Part shown: positions 1 through 12,654 of the stretch, piece by piece | Layout of the letters: every line of letters starts with the position of its first letter | How positions within the stretch are numbered: the stretch's first letter is position 1 | DNA from: Rhyacophila brunnea | Lineage: Eukaryota; Arthropoda; Insecta; Trichoptera; Rhyacophilidae | Assembly: GCA_022495005.1 (NCBI GenBank) | Contig: JAGYXB010001861.1 | Span: forward strand, 988,904 to 1,052,903 | Direction: 5' to 3' | DNA length: 64,000 nt | Program-made: the position numbers and the translations under genes | The notes under the pieces: model-generated | What the model saw: only the letters and a program-made list of their open reading frames with translations | What the model was told of the DNA's origin: nothing | The model's database searches: none

Positions 1-172
1 GGTCTGACGAGTACACATATTGTTTTTCAATGTATGTATGAGTCAGAGTATGGACCTAATACGTTGAGCAAGTGGCTGACATCCATTTCTCGTAAAAACA
101 AAATTTGTTAATACAAACTTCCACTCTGTGGAGGCCCATATGATCATATTAGGATCAGATATGGTTGAATAA
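1..172 (+). repeat. SINE-A copy, left-truncated by the window
   Basis: Shares GTACACATATTGTTTTTCAA, the 'gttgagcaagtggctgacatc' block, the hairpin around CTCTGTGGAGG and the GATC...GATC palindrome with the copies at 12655, 13946, 21875, 46495 and 46965. The tRNA-like head is missing. Confidence 0.75.
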
Positions 173-919
173 TAATAAATATTAATATTTTTCTTCTAAA
201 TGTCATGTTGTGAACGTCTTAAATTAATAATTTGCAATGTTCACTAAATGTAAAAAAAAAAAAATGAAAATTGAATTAAAATAAAATAAAACTTTGATAA
301 TATCGACGAACGATTTAGCGACCAGCACCGTTCGGATTTAGCACTAGAAGTGACCACACTTTTGAAATGGAAATGTGAAAATTCGCAGAAGGCAATAAGG
401 GGTGGGGGGCGAGATTCGGACGGCCAAGATAATTGAATACGTCCGGAGCAAAAGTTTGCTTTGATTTCGCCCCGAGGTTTTGTGTGAGCACAGACCGGAC
501 ATGAAAGAAAGAAAGAAAGCCAATTAAACAAAGAAATCGAGAGGACATTATTTTAAAATGCAGAATTTCAGTAGGTACCTACCACATTTGCTCTTGTAGG
601 TATATCCTGTTGTTAACAATATTATATAATATATGACATATCTATGTAATTTAATTTATATGTTTTATGGAGACAGCGCCTACATATATATTAGGTATAT
701 GAAAGTAATTTTTCATTGCAGATTTATTTGTATTAAGTACACAGTTTTGCTCTGTCTTGTCAGCAGTGCACTGGAATAAAAATACTGTATAAACATTTTC
801 TTTTACTGAAATCAGAGCTTTCGAACACGCTAGCTTGCATTTTTTTGAGTTTTTAAACGAATTGTTTCCTATAAGTTTGACCTAGATGGGCCTACTAAAA
901 TCAAATTTGACGCTTATTT
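173..919. other. No gene seen
   Basis: AT-rich spacer. A GC-richer patch at about 365-515 has a short open frame on the minus strand but no recognisable domain. Confidence 0.5.
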
Positions 920-1291
920 ATGCGTCAATTACATTGAGCTAATTTACGAGCTGCTTGTTGGCGGATTTACAATCTGCCTGTAAGGTCGCCCAGTGTCATC
1001 ATCGAACAAGCTAACAAGCAGATTGTAAACACTCTACCGAGAAAAGTTGAAAGCCGATCAACTTTACACGCTACACGCCGGCGTGTGGGCCTACTGCGTA
1101 TGAGCAGTAGAGCGCAGTAGCAACCTCCCGGTAAAAAAACGAAATACGTTCTGTCAAAATAGTCGCTGGCTTGTGGCTTCTCAGTGAATGGAAAGTTTTG
1201 TGTGTCATCATCACAATCGCAGTAGCTGAATTGCCAGCTATTAAATTCGCCAACAAACAGCTTGTAAAGTAGCTCAATGTAATTGACGCAT
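920..1291. mobile_element. MITE with ~45-bp terminal inverted repeats
   Basis: The ends ATGCGTCAATTACATTGAGC and its complement read inward for about 45 bp with few mismatches. There is no coding capacity, and the superfamily is not assigned. Confidence 0.75.
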
Positions 1292-1372
1292 TTGTAGAAC
1301 AATCAATAAAAACACAAATATCAGTATATCATAACAAAACTTCAAGTCACAATCTACCGGATCAGTGCATAA

Positions 1373-2279
1373 GGGCTTGCGCAGACAGAGAGCGGTCGGA
1401 GTTCTGCGTTCAACTGACCGTTGACCGCTAGCGTTCAGGGACAGCAGACAGGTGGCGGTCAACAATATGCGTTCTATTTGTATACAAACGTTGTAGTGAC
1501 ACAGGCGCTGCATAATGCGAGACCGCTATATTCCGACTGCGAGTGGAAGTGAGAAAGCACCGCTGCTGCGTACTCACTCCCCCGTGTGGTTTCGCTCTAT
1601 GTTGTTTGACTGCTCAAATTCCATTCAAATTTTTATTTACTTTCGCATGTCAATACAAAGCTTCGATGAATTATATAATTTGATTACATTTGACTTTGAC
1701 TTGTAAACTAAATATAATCTAGGTACTAAAATTACTGCTGTAATCAATGCATTTTATCAAACCGGATATTTAAAAACTTAATATCGATGATTTTAAACGA
1801 AGTGACATATAAACTTATTTGTTTGTGTACCTACCTCTATCTATAATATTTGACATTTCGATTCTAACCCTTTAATTTTACCCATAACCTCACATGTCAA
1901 ATTTATTCTATTATTGAACTATGAAAACTATAAATCTCGCCAAATTATCAAGTATTTATGCACGTAAATCAATCAAGTGTTGATTTAAAAACAATATGTT
2001 AGTATTAAAAACGATTTATATAATTTGCGTCACTTAAATCAAGTATCAATCTTCTCTATATCGATTCATTTTTCTGATCCAGACATTGCAACGGTTGAGA
2101 GGTACGGAGTTCTTTGTAATTGCGGGAATAGAACTCTAGAACGCTAGCGTTCCAATTGACCGGCGCGGTCTGACCGCCGGCTGTGTGCCCATACAGTATG
2201 AAGTCCGTACAGTACAAAGAACGCCGAACTCCGAACGCGGAACGCAGACCGCCTGACCGCTCCCTGTCTGCGCAAGCCC
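1373..2279. mobile_element. PIF/Harbinger-like MITE, TAA target duplication
   Basis: Terminal inverted repeats GGGCTTGCGCAGACAG(A/G)GAG are flanked by TAA at 1370-1372 and 2280-2282. TWA duplications are typical of PIF/Harbinger. It is 907 bp with no transposase remnant. Confidence 0.65.
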
Positions 2280-2282
2280 TAA

Positions 2283-3217
2283 ATATATTATATTATATGT
2301 CTACCAATTTCACCATACTAACGATGTTCTAGAATCGCCATTAATACGAATCAATGCATATTCATCCACCCATGTGTAATCCAAACCCAAAATGAAAAGG
2401 ATACATAGCTCAAAAAGTGATTGTTAGTTTCTTAGAGGAATAGAATTAGCTTGGAGAGATCTTCATCCAGAGATATTTTAATAATTCGCTCCAGAAAAAT
2501 ATAACAACGTTAAACGGATATCCGACATGTTTAAAGGGTTCCGGATCCGGTTCGGAGTTCATAAAATTCTAAATCAAAGGTTCCAGTCCGAAGATAATGA
2601 ATGGGTTCTCGAGGTTCCAGCGTTTGGTTCCGGTTCCAATTTAAGCTCTGGAATATATACCCCGATATCACTGAATAATTTCGACATCCGTTTCCGGGAT
2701 GTTTCCCTCAGGTGCGTCGGGGGTTCTTCCTCACGTCCGGAGGGAAAGGGAGGGATTTTGACAGGATGTGCGCGTGACAACAGCACAATGGCGGCCAATT
2801 AGCCCGGCGGCGGGGTCGACAGTCGGCACCCGCGCCGAGCCCTGCTACCCCGGTGCCCGCACACATTCGGGACAGTAGGGAAATCATTTCCAACCCGGAA
2901 GGAACTCATTTCTATTATATTGCGATTGAAATAATCGTGTCAATTACATACGTACTCGTGCAACACCTCCTTATATTTCAAGCTATCCTGGTAATTTCAA
3001 TAAATAAAGGATTTTTATAGAAAATAATTTCGATAACGTGGTAGTATTTCCATTTGATGTTCTAACAGTATTGTAATATAGTATAATGATTGTAATAATG
3101 TCAATTACGTACTCATAAAATACCTCCTCACATTTCATGCAACTCTGGTATATTAATTTAATACAGAAAAGATTTTGCCTACGTATTTTTCATTAGAGCA
3201 ATATAATAATTAATTTT
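2283..3217. other. No gene; GC-rich island at about 2640-2900
   Basis: GC-rich in an AT-rich background, with CCCGGCGGCGGGG and similar strings. Short frames open on both strands, but none has a recognisable domain. A conserved non-coding or regulatory island is possible. Confidence 0.4.
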
Positions 3218-4022
3218 GTGTCCGGAAATTTGTTTGTATGCAGTTCGCCGTATCACACTTCACCGTGAAATGTTGTATCGAAAATATTGGTCGTATATTA
3301 ACGGCCGTTCAACTTTTTTGGGTCGTATAGTACTGAGATAAAATTCATGTCTAAATAAAACACGGTTCTTGTCGGTTTACAGGAAAAGCCAGCGGCAAAC
3401 AAATTTTGAAAATAGCCGATAATATACTGGAGTATTTGTTAGGTTAGGTTAGGTTTTCATTCTTGAAGTAATAATATTGTCTGCAATGCTCCACGACCAA
3501 TGCGTATTTTTTTCATCTCGGTGCTATAGAGATGATCGGGGAATGGGACAACTGGAGCACTGTCGTAGACACGTATACAGAACGTAGACGAGGAATTTTA
3601 ATCAGTTTCTATCTACCACTTAGTAGTTTTATTTCATTTTACTCTTAACATAATGTTTTTAATATTGCGGATTGAGAATTACCATTCCTAAGGCTTTATA
3701 TAAAATAAAAAACTCTTTTTTCGCTGGAGTTTAAACATATGCACGATTAAATCATTATTTACGTGTGCATATTTAAATTCTCACCAACTATTAAATTATA
3801 ATAAATAATAATTTAAATATAAATAATATTAAATATTCTTTTTAAAAGTACATGTAAGTATCTAACGTCTATTTAATTTCGAATTGCGTGGCGTCCAGTT
3901 GTCCTGGCGCCAAATCGTCCTAGACCCGATGACCGTATAGTATACGGTCATCTCTTTACGATAAGAAAGCTCACGGCGAACTGTGCTTCGGTGAAATGTA
4001 CCTAATACCTACGTACAATTTA
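3218..4022 (+). mobile_element. MITE family T copy (TTAGG-bearing)
   Basis: Starts AATTTGTTTGTATGCAGTTC and ends in an inverted CAGTTCGCCGTGAGC / GTACGTA-type terminus. It carries (TTAGG)3 near 3438 and a palindrome GACCGTATA...TATACGGTC near 3940. Related copies are at 11143, 16426 and 23758. Confidence 0.65.
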
Positions 4023-4359
4023 CATCTAATTAATTAATCTATTAATTTGAATACCTTCTAACATTTTATGCTCTCCTAATTTAGTATCTATTTTATAGTT
4101 GAAAGACATGATGGTAAGAAATTTAAAAAATCACTACATACTTATGTTAACATACTGTGGTATGGAGAGGTGCATGCAGTTCATAAAGCGTAAGGACAAA
4201 ACACGTAATAACAGAATGAAAAAGGTAACAAACAAGGGTATTCGTGTTGTAAAGTTTGCTAAAAAAACTCAAATAAAAATCGCCTAGATATATCGACAAC
4301 CGCTGGATAAATCTAGTCCACTGATGGTAACCAAGGAGTTGAAAATGTCGGAAACATAG

Positions 4360-4484
4360 AGCATATATTATAGGCGACTGGGTCGACGAAATAGTGTGGA
4401 AACGCAACACATAGAACCGATAGGGGTGGGATCAGCTTTCAGAAGCCTTCATGCAGCAAAGGCTAGATCCAGGGTGATAATGAA
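4360..4484 (+). mobile_element. LINE 3' fragment (RT C-terminus remnant)
   Basis: A decayed frame reads GDWVDEIVW, then after stops GWDQLSEAFMQQRLDPG. This resembles the conserved C-terminus of RTE-like reverse transcriptases seen again at 16787 and 34111. Confidence 0.5.
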
Positions 4485-5390
4485 TATTCGATAAATTTTT
4501 GCTTAGTACCTAGTGCCAGAGAAGAAATAGCATATTGTTGCGTTCCCTATTGAAATTCCAGTTTATCATCTTTAGCGGCGCCAAGATAGACGTCGTCCAG
4601 TTGTAGAGATGGCGACGGCAAATCGTTATATTTGCCCTAGTTATAATTCAAAATATTTGGCCAAAACTGAGAGGTTTATTAATCTTCATTCACATAAGTA
4701 TTTAACCGCAATTAATTCTGATTTAGACCAACGGTCTCCAACTGGTGATCCGTGAGAGAATTTTGGTGGTCCGCAGAACCAAGAATCCAACGGCTTGTTT
4801 TACACACACTGATTATCCTTCTGTTACTTGTAATTAATCTTTCATGCACCTCTATGTCGACGTAGAATTCATATTAATTTAATAATTTTATTGATTCTTT
4901 TTTAATAAAAAGAAATTTAAAATATTTTTAGCATTTTTCGTAATGAATATCTGTGTTAATACCCAAGTTTATTTATTATAATTCTTTTATCATTATATTG
5001 ACATATCGAAATTTTAACAAATGTGGAAAAAATAATGGGATTCAAGATTTTGAGTTTAGTGGTATAGAGTATAGACGTTGGATCTGGTGTTGTAGGTTGT
5101 AGGATCCAACATCTATTATTTGCATGTTGAAGGTTGCTTCGTGTGTGTGATAATATAATGTTCGGGGGCGCAATTGAAATGAGACACAGAATTGATATGG
5201 ACAAAAACGAAAAACAGTCGGAAGCCAACAGCGGTGGAGTGAGGTTGTACAACTTCGCTTACGTATTCGGGACGCTATTCGCCGGGACTCGCGAACGGTT
5301 ATAAATACGGGTTACAACAAAAATAATATTGTTTGTAAATGAATTTGACAATAAACTCAACATGTGTGGTCCCATGTGATTTTGACAATC

Positions 5391-7135
5391 AGTGCCAGTG
5401 CTTGAGAAAAAGTGAAAAATATTTATTGTTGCACGGATAGTGCACTTTGTGCGGGGAGTGCGTCAAACGCTGTGAAGCGAGGGGTTGTCCACACTGTTTT
5501 TTGTTCACACTGTTGCGCGAATTCCAAGACCGCGTGAACGGCAAAAGCAATAAAATGGAAAACACCACGATGGAAGTGAATGAAACCAAAAAAACGAAGA
5601 AGAAAAGAAACGATGATGAAGAGGAAGTGGTTGTTGGAGAAAAAGAAGAAGAATGGCAGACGGTGACCTCTGGAAAAAAACCCAGAAGAGACTCTGGGGT
5701 CACTCCAAAGGGAAACCAAAACATCGTCATGATAGCGACGGGAAGTAAAATTCCATTAAAATTGAAAATAGCGCAGATGCTGCATAAGGCAGGAGTAAAA
5801 GTACAGAAAATTTACAATAAAAATTTAAAGACGTACATCCAAGTAGAAGACGAAAAAGAAGCAGATAAAGTGAAACAAGCTGGAGAACTCAAAGATCTCG
5901 GTTTTGTGACCAAAGAGAATGACTCCTGCTCTTATGGAGTAATAAGAAAAGTCGATATTGATATGGACCTCCAAGAACTGCAAATGGAAATCAAAAGTGA
6001 TGCAAAAGTAATCAACCTTAAGAGGTTGACAAGAAAAGGTGATACAGGAGAGCTGACAAAGACCTCGTCAGTCAGTATTAAATTTGGGGAGAAAATATTG
6101 CCGAGAACAATTTACATATATGGAGTCTCTTTTGCTGTAGAACCGTATGTATTCAGGGTTATGCAATGCTACAAATGCTGGCGATATGGGCATATCGCGA
6201 ACAATTGCGGACGTACAGTAGAAACGTGCCCTAAGTGTGGTGAAAACCACAAAACCTGCGAAAAAAATGAGGAAATTACGTGCATCAATTGCAAAGGTAA
6301 CCACGCGGCAAACAGCCAAAAATGCCCAAAGTGGCAAGAGGAAAGAATTGCAAAGAAGCAATGAAAAAAATGAACATACCTTTCAAGGAAGCAAAAAAAA
6401 ATATGTTAAATAATAGCTATGCTGACATATTAAAACAAAAAAAATCGTAGGAAGAGATGAAAGCGAAACAATTCAAAAAACTAAGGAAAACAAAAAGAAA
6501 GAAGAAGCGGTGGTAGAAGCTTCAGGCTCAACAATAATATCTACAGGTAGTAGCGTAAAGCCTACAAAAAATAAGAAAAATTCAAAGGGGAAGACAGAGG
6601 TTAACGCGATGGGAGAAATTATGAAAGTCTTGCTGAAAGGGGGAGACTGGCAGCAGATCATTAAACAACTAATAATTAAAGCAGTGGACTGGGTATGCAA
6701 ACAATTCAAAGAAGGACACTTAAAGGAAATTCTAGGGGAGGTTCTGGAGCAAAATGGATAATAAAAACAAATTAGGATTTTACAATGGAATGCCAGAAGT
6801 ATGAAGCAAAAAAAGGATGATATAGAACTCTACTTAATAAGACAAAAATTTCAATAGCATTAATCTCAGAGACTTGGCTGAGGTCTGAATTAGACTATCT
6901 GAAATTCAATGATTACACGATGTATCGAAAATACAGAAGGGATGGATACGGAGGAGAGCGATTCTGGTGCATAAAACACTGGCGTCTAAAGAAGAAAGAA
7001 AGAAAGACGGAAGAGCTAGACAAAATAATTATAAAGCCATTTAACAGAATAGGAGTGAGGACCTGATCGAAAGATCCCCTTCTAGAAGAGAAGAGGCGAT
7101 ATGACAGCGAGTCGCAGTCAAAGCCTCGGTAAAAT

Positions 7136-7160
<25 letters not shown>
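5391..7160 (+). mobile_element. Half-LINE retroposon, copy 1
   Basis: A 5' UTR, ORF1 with zinc knuckles (5555-6761, frameshifted) and the first ~70 codons of an endonuclease-type ORF2 ([23 protein letters not shown]) are followed by a jump to a 3' tail and poly-A at 7140-7160. Reverse transcriptase is absent. The order of parts and the deletion junction match the copy at 29291-30981. Confidence 0.8.
5555..6761 (+). pseudogene. LINE ORF1 (Gag-like, zinc knuckles), frameshifted
   Basis: RNA-binding Gag-like ORF1 of an I/Jockey-group non-LTR retrotransposon. ATG at 5555 opens a Lys/Glu-rich N-terminus ([13 protein letters not shown]), then a conserved middle, then knuckles [14 protein letters not shown] (CX2CX4HX4C), [11 protein letters not shown] and [15 protein letters not shown]. 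The first frame stops at 6364 after a one-base loss near 6343 relative to copy 2. The frame shifts again at an A-run near 6445, and the tail resumes at 6510-6761 ([13 protein letters not shown]). ORF1 intact in both parts would be about 400 codons. Confidence 0.8.
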
Positions 7161-7167
<7 letters not shown>

Positions 7168-7470
7168 GGATTGTTTTATATTGTCATAAAAACATTTAAG
7201 ATTTACGCGGCACTAAAATAAGACTGTCACATTGTTTTCATACTTTGTTACATAAGGTTACACTATGATTTTGAATTTGATATCGAAACTTCATGCGGAG
7301 TTGCTCGCATGATTGGCTGTACTGTTAGAGGCCGGATTTGCAACTGAATTGTTGACTCATTTCATTATTATTGTCTATGGTCGATCAATGACCATATACA
7401 ACTTGAAAATTGTAGAGTTAAAATATAAAACCTCTACAGTGGTCCGCGAGGTCCAAAAGGTTGAGGAGAC

Positions 7471-7605
7471 TCGTAGCATCATTGGTTAATGCATAGATTG
7501 GCGCGACACCAATGGTTATAAGGGTTAAAATCCCGTCCAGTTCTGAGGAGATGTTTTCAAGTTATGTATGTTCAATTATTTTATTGATGTTTAGGTATAA
7601 GGCGA
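7471..7605 (+). repeat. SINE-B copy (tRNA-like head)
   Basis: Matches 13133-13260: CTCGTAGCAT, TTGGCGCGA, GGTTATA, then GTTTTCAAGTTATGTATGTT. A-box and B-box-like blocks suggest a tRNA-derived SINE. Confidence 0.55.
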
Positions 7606-7619
7606 ACATTATAATGTTA

Positions 7620-7810
7620 TTGTGTCAGAGGTAGTGTTAGGCCTCGGGCGTCGACGTTTCGTTCATCGCTCACCCGCTCTTTGTGTGCACCCATTGTGCG
7701 TCGACACCCTCTGTTGTCCTGTCCTCCCAGTATTCCCCGCTCCGGGTCGTCCCATTGTGCCCCGTTCCCGGGCGAATTTTCCGGAAGATAAACGCTAAGT
7801 ATTGTGTCGG
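7620..7810. other. GC-rich island
   Basis: GC-rich patch with repeated CGTCGAC and CCCGTTCCCGGGCG strings. No open frame has a recognisable product. Possible regulatory DNA. Confidence 0.35.
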
Positions 7811-10419
7811 TGCGTAAGGCGTTTGCTATTGTTCACATAACGTGGCAGCTACACGGTGAAATATGTTCTCAATTCCTTCTACATTAATAATATATTGGCC
7901 AAAGATTTTAAACGTTTCTATAAATCGCACACTGAAATTCGACTCGTCATCAACATAGCCATAAATCATAACATTCATAACTGCCAACAGCAATTAATAG
8001 CAATTACAAATAACAACTAATATAAAAAGAAAGTAGAAAAGACAGCATGTGTTTATGTAAATATTAAAGAAACATGTTAATATATACAATTATAAATTTA
8101 ACCTATTTAACACGTCCACAAACATTATATAGTTAATAAAAAATAAATCAACCTTTATGTTGCCATCATATAAGTTAATCGCACGATATACAGCATCATG
8201 AAACATAACATCTGTCCTGCGACGAGGTATCTTGAAGACCGTAGAGTTACGAGTGATATTGGTGGGAACATGAAAATTAATATTTGCCAGTATATATCAT
8301 ATCATATCATATACATATCATAAACAATATATAAATTGGGATGTGTATGAAATCATTATGTTAGTGACATGTATGTACCTTCACATGTCACGCATGATAA
8401 ATAACCATTTTGTGCTGCCATACGCAATTGAAACAACATCAGAAAAATAAGAAATCCGTTTATTTAAGCAGTCAGACGCCACTGACGTGCTGGCACGCGA
8501 GCGGCGTCTAACCGCCAGTACCATGGACGACGTGCAGGCACGCACTTGTTTTTACGCCGAATTTTATGAATGTATATTTTAATTTTCTCATGGAATTTAA
8601 TACAAACACATCCACGAATGAATAGAAATTGTTAGAATCTCGGAATGATTTGTATTTATTGTCAACACAATATGTTTTTATTTTTATTTTAATTGAACTT
8701 GTGCTTGTATTTGTATTCACATTATTTATATTGCAATAATATTTACTCCATTAAACCTATGTAGGTAGGTACTTACAAAATTGAACGTACACAATACTAA
8801 CAATAAATGTCTTAAAACAGTATAAATTACACTAGACATTTTTTACCGATTTTATCAATGCTATTTGTATACATAACAATTTAATATTAACTATCGAAAA
8901 TAAATGCAAATCCAGGGATCACAATTTTGGCTCAGCATTGAATTCCCTACACGGGGGGAAGCACTTTGCAGAGAGCTCGCTATCCAAAAGGGAATGACTA
9001 GGACGCACGACTGTCCTCAATTAAACATACCTAAATGCCGCCTATCGCGAGTCATGGTACGAGTGCGAAAATGTATTGAATAAACAAATATAATGTTTTC
9101 ATGGTTTTCTTATGTTTTAATGATTTTCACACACTTTATGGAAAATACACATCTTCTCTCCGGACGATGCAACCGCATTGTCTACTTCGTGGAAAACCGC
9201 CACTGTCCGATATTGGTACGAATCCGCGCACATGGAGCCAGCCTAACAATCGAAAAAGTTAAGGGATGGATTATTTGATTAAGGGGGTGCACGGCACAAC
9301 AATGCAGCCTCTTTCGAGCATCTAAACTGAACTGCAATGATGGCGCGCCAAACTAAACTACCCTTTGAACAACTATTTATATTGTCACGCCTGGGGATGT
9401 TGAATCCAGAGAGGGTTAGTGGAAGATTTGCCGGTGTTATGTTTGACATCGGCGGATGTAAACGATGCAAAACGGGGTGTGAAAATTAGATTGCTATACC
9501 GATCGCTAATAGATTCTTATTGTCTTGAAACAACATAGTATACACTTGCTATACCTATGTCTAAGTTTGAAAGTGATAGTATCGGTTAGAAGTTTGGAAA
9601 CCAGTGATTTTCTTTGACGCAAATGACGCATTCGATTAGTCAGTAAATATAAAAAGGGGTCTTCAAACTGTTCAAACCATCCATAAAATTAATAAATCTA
9701 ATCATACCAAGAAATTGCGTATTTCTGTAAATTATTTTTATGTTGATAGATTTTTAATAGCACAGATTTTCAATACCCCATAATAAATCAAATTATATAC
9801 CTAATTTCTGCATTCCTAATCGCTAGAAAGCCTCAAATAAACAGGACTTTGCCGGCAAGCTTAGGATATCTCATCTTAATCAATATAATATTTTCAAAAT
9901 GATTGGGTGACTAGGTACAACGAAATAATGACCTAACCTAACCTAACCTAAATAGATTCCACATAAATTAATGTTTCATTTTTCCCCTGGCTGTTCTGTT
10001 TTGTCATCTTCTGTTTTGTCTTGTTCTGTTTTGTCCGGGCACCATGTACCTACCTACATCTTTGATAGTAGATTCCGTGGACATCTTTCTCGTCCGGCCT
10101 CATGAATGTAAATTGCAATAGGTATATTGTAACATAACTGTAAGTAGGTACGTTCTATTTAAGTTTTAATAATTCATTTGCAGATGTACTGCTGTAGTAT
10201 ACGGTGATTAGTAAAAATGAGTGTTTACGCCAGTGCACCGCTAGCTTGTTGCAAGTGCACCGCGAAAAAATGATAAAAGCAGAAAAATCCCCGAAATAGT
10301 GAAAACCGAAAAAGTCTTTTGCCAAATAAATTATGAAATCCGACGAAATATCCAATGTGATTTAGATTTTGCCGAATTGACCTGTTTCATTTGTAATAAA
10401 AGTTATGTAGAGTCTCCGT
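7811..10419. other. No gene; two GC-rich patches and a (CCTAA)4 run
   Basis: AT-rich spacer. At 8470-8545 short inverted GC motifs surround GACGTGCTGGCACGCGAG. The stretch 8930-9480 is GC-richer without a supported frame. CCTAA is repeated four times at 9932-9951. Tandem TTCTGTTTTGTC-like units lie at 9990-10035. Confidence 0.45.
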
Positions 10420-10618
10420 CACGTAACCTTGCCATTTGGAATAGATGTTTTTGAATGAAAACGTGTATAAACCAATCGAGTGCTTGGATTTTACTAATAC
10501 AATTATACGGCGTACGTGTGTAAACCAATCGAGTGCCCGGCTTTTACTAATACATTTATACGGTTGCGTATACACACAAATCCTTGTCACTGTGTAGGTA
10601 CAATGGCAAGGTTACGTG
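10420..10618. mobile_element. Small MITE containing a tandem duplication
   Basis: Perfect 17-bp terminal inverted repeats CACGTAACCTTGCCATT. Inside are two copies of a ~52-bp unit (TAAACCAATCGAGTGC ... TTTTACTAATAC) at about 10463 and 10517. Confidence 0.7.
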
Positions 10619-10784
10619 GAGGATAGATAGTCTACGCATATTTTCTGACCGTTTGATTTTGGTGCACCTCAATTTTTTCTTATGATCAAAAGTGCACCGT
10701 GACTTCAAAAAGGTTAAGAACCACTGGTTTACGCGAATACATTTATTTAAATGCGAATAAACAATGTCTGTATTTTTTTTACCA

Positions 10785-10918
10785 TATCCGATCCTCAGAA
10801 GATCACAGGGGCGGGGTGGGGTGCCTCCACAGAGTGAAGGTGTGTATCAACAGATTTTTTATTTTTTACGAGAAGTGGCTGTTAACCACTTGTTCACACT
10901 GTTAGGTACTCTGACTCG
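10785..10918 (-). repeat. SINE-A copy, degenerate
   Basis: The reverse complement shows the SINE-A blocks TTCTCGTAAAAA, AATCTGTTGATACA and CACTCTGTGGAGGC. The head is lost. Confidence 0.55.
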
Positions 10919-11142
10919 AAATTCGAAAAGACCCGACATTGTAAGCCGAGCCGTCCGCCGTTCGGCCATCGTGGGCGAGAGATTTTATACAAAATAAAAA
11001 TAACGACTCGTTCGACTGCGGATTTATTTAGAATATTAAAATTCGCTTTCTTATTATAGGAGGACTCAAAATCAATATGACCATTTTTAGTTAGATTTTA
11101 CCAATGTACCTACACCCGGTTGCAATCACTACATAACATTTC

Positions 11143-11560
11143 ATGGTTACGTGTAAATTGTACGTAAAACATTTCACCGTGAGCTTTCTTATCGGAAAGA
11201 GATGACGGTATACCTACTATACGGTTTCCAATTCAATATGAACATTAATTCAATTTTCATAGCTCATTTTGCCAAAATTTATGAATTCTAGAATGAAAAC
11301 CTAACTTAACCCAACTAAAAAAATAATCGAGTATATCGGCTATTTTCAAAATTAGTTTGCTGCTGGCTTCCTGTAAAGTGTAAACCGACAAGAACCGTAT
11401 TTTATTTAAATATGGATTTTATGTCAGTAGATACCTACTGTACCTACGACCCAAAGACGTTGGACGGTCTTTAATATACGGCCATTCCGATACATCGTTT
11501 TACGGTGAAGTGTGATACGGCGAACTGCATACGTACAAATTTCAGGACACGAACATTTCA
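11143..11560 (-). mobile_element. MITE family T copy
   Basis: Reverse complement of the 3218 and 16426 copies: GTGATACGGCGAACTGCATA end, GTTGGACGG, AACCGACAAGAACCGT. Its TTAGG run has decayed to AACCTAACTTAACCCAAC. Confidence 0.65.
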
Positions 11561-12654
11561 TAATTAAAACCGTTGTTATCAAAATTTTATGTATTTGCTA
11601 ATAGAAAGTATTTACATTTAATGTTTTTAGATGGGACAGTTAGTGATTTACACATTTTTTTAATTATACCTACTATTAAAGATTATTACATCTCCCGAGT
11701 TTAAATACGTTTGCCGTTTAAAACAGGTAAATGACAAACTAACTTTATAAATTACCACCAAATAAGTTGGGGCTGAATTCCGTGAAAGGAGAAATATCTC
11801 GAGCAGACATGGCCACTTCGTAATATGGGACAGTTTTAAAGACAGTTCTCTAGTTTTAAAGTGTCGCTCTGATAGTCTCTACACAGCCGGTATTACATAT
11901 AAAGAGAATGGAATAAAAGTATTCCAATAATGGAAGTTTTTCGCGCACTGTGGTGCTCAGAATTTTTTTCTCTGACTCAAACGATCGGGTAGAGGGAAAA
12001 AAACGATTCGCACTGTGGGTATTTTTAAATAGTGGGTTAATAATAATTGGCTCCTTGGAAAAAGAGCCTTATAACGCTAGTTTGCTGTAAGTAAATCAGT
12101 TCAAATGACCAGCAAAATCATTTTTTAACCTGGACAATAATAATTATTGGTAGCACAGAACGCATGTCGTGAGTAAGTGGGTATTGAACTGATTAGTCGT
12201 GTGTGTTTGCTAAGTAGACTTTACATTAAGAATTTATAAAACAACGTATGCATTAAACTCACACTCGCGCAAGTGGAATACATCAATATCAAATGGTATG
12301 TTAGTTCTGAAACAAATGAAAATCCTTATATATAATAATATATACTAATACTAATCCACAAGAAAAGGAGTGACAGTAATTATGTCATTTGAATGCTCTC
12401 TACCATAAGACCGTACTTCAACAGACACGTGATCCAAATAATCGACCTACTCCTAAGCCTGCTTCGAATAATAAGTAATTATAAAGAAGTTTTAGTACTG
12501 TAACACCCGTAAAACACGGGGAAGGACCAAAAATTGTGGGGCATTGTTACCATATAGCTAATACACGCCAGCGTAATTAATGCCGGTGAAATTCGCGAGA
12601 GCTCTGCCATGCATCGAATATGGCTCGAATGACTGACTAATCCTTATGAAATAT
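11561..12654. other. No gene seen
   Basis: AT-rich spacer with no supported coding frame and no clear repeat recognised. Confidence 0.45.

Larger units (their letters stand above)
4727..7465. mobile_element. Possible hAT-like element interrupted by the half-LINE
   Basis: The left end (GGTCTCCAACTGGTGATCCG) and right end (about 7438-7465, GTGGTCCGCGAGGTCC) are loosely inverted, in the style of hAT termini. The right terminus is cut by a SINE at 7471. Evidence is weak. Confidence 0.3.

Noticed and set aside
2527..2802. 91-codon plus-strand frame in the GC island
   Set aside because: No recognisable domain; open frames are expected by chance in GC-rich DNA.
3436..3452. True telomere or chromosome end
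   Set aside because: Only three TTAGG units inside a MITE copy; the same arrangement occurs in other copies.
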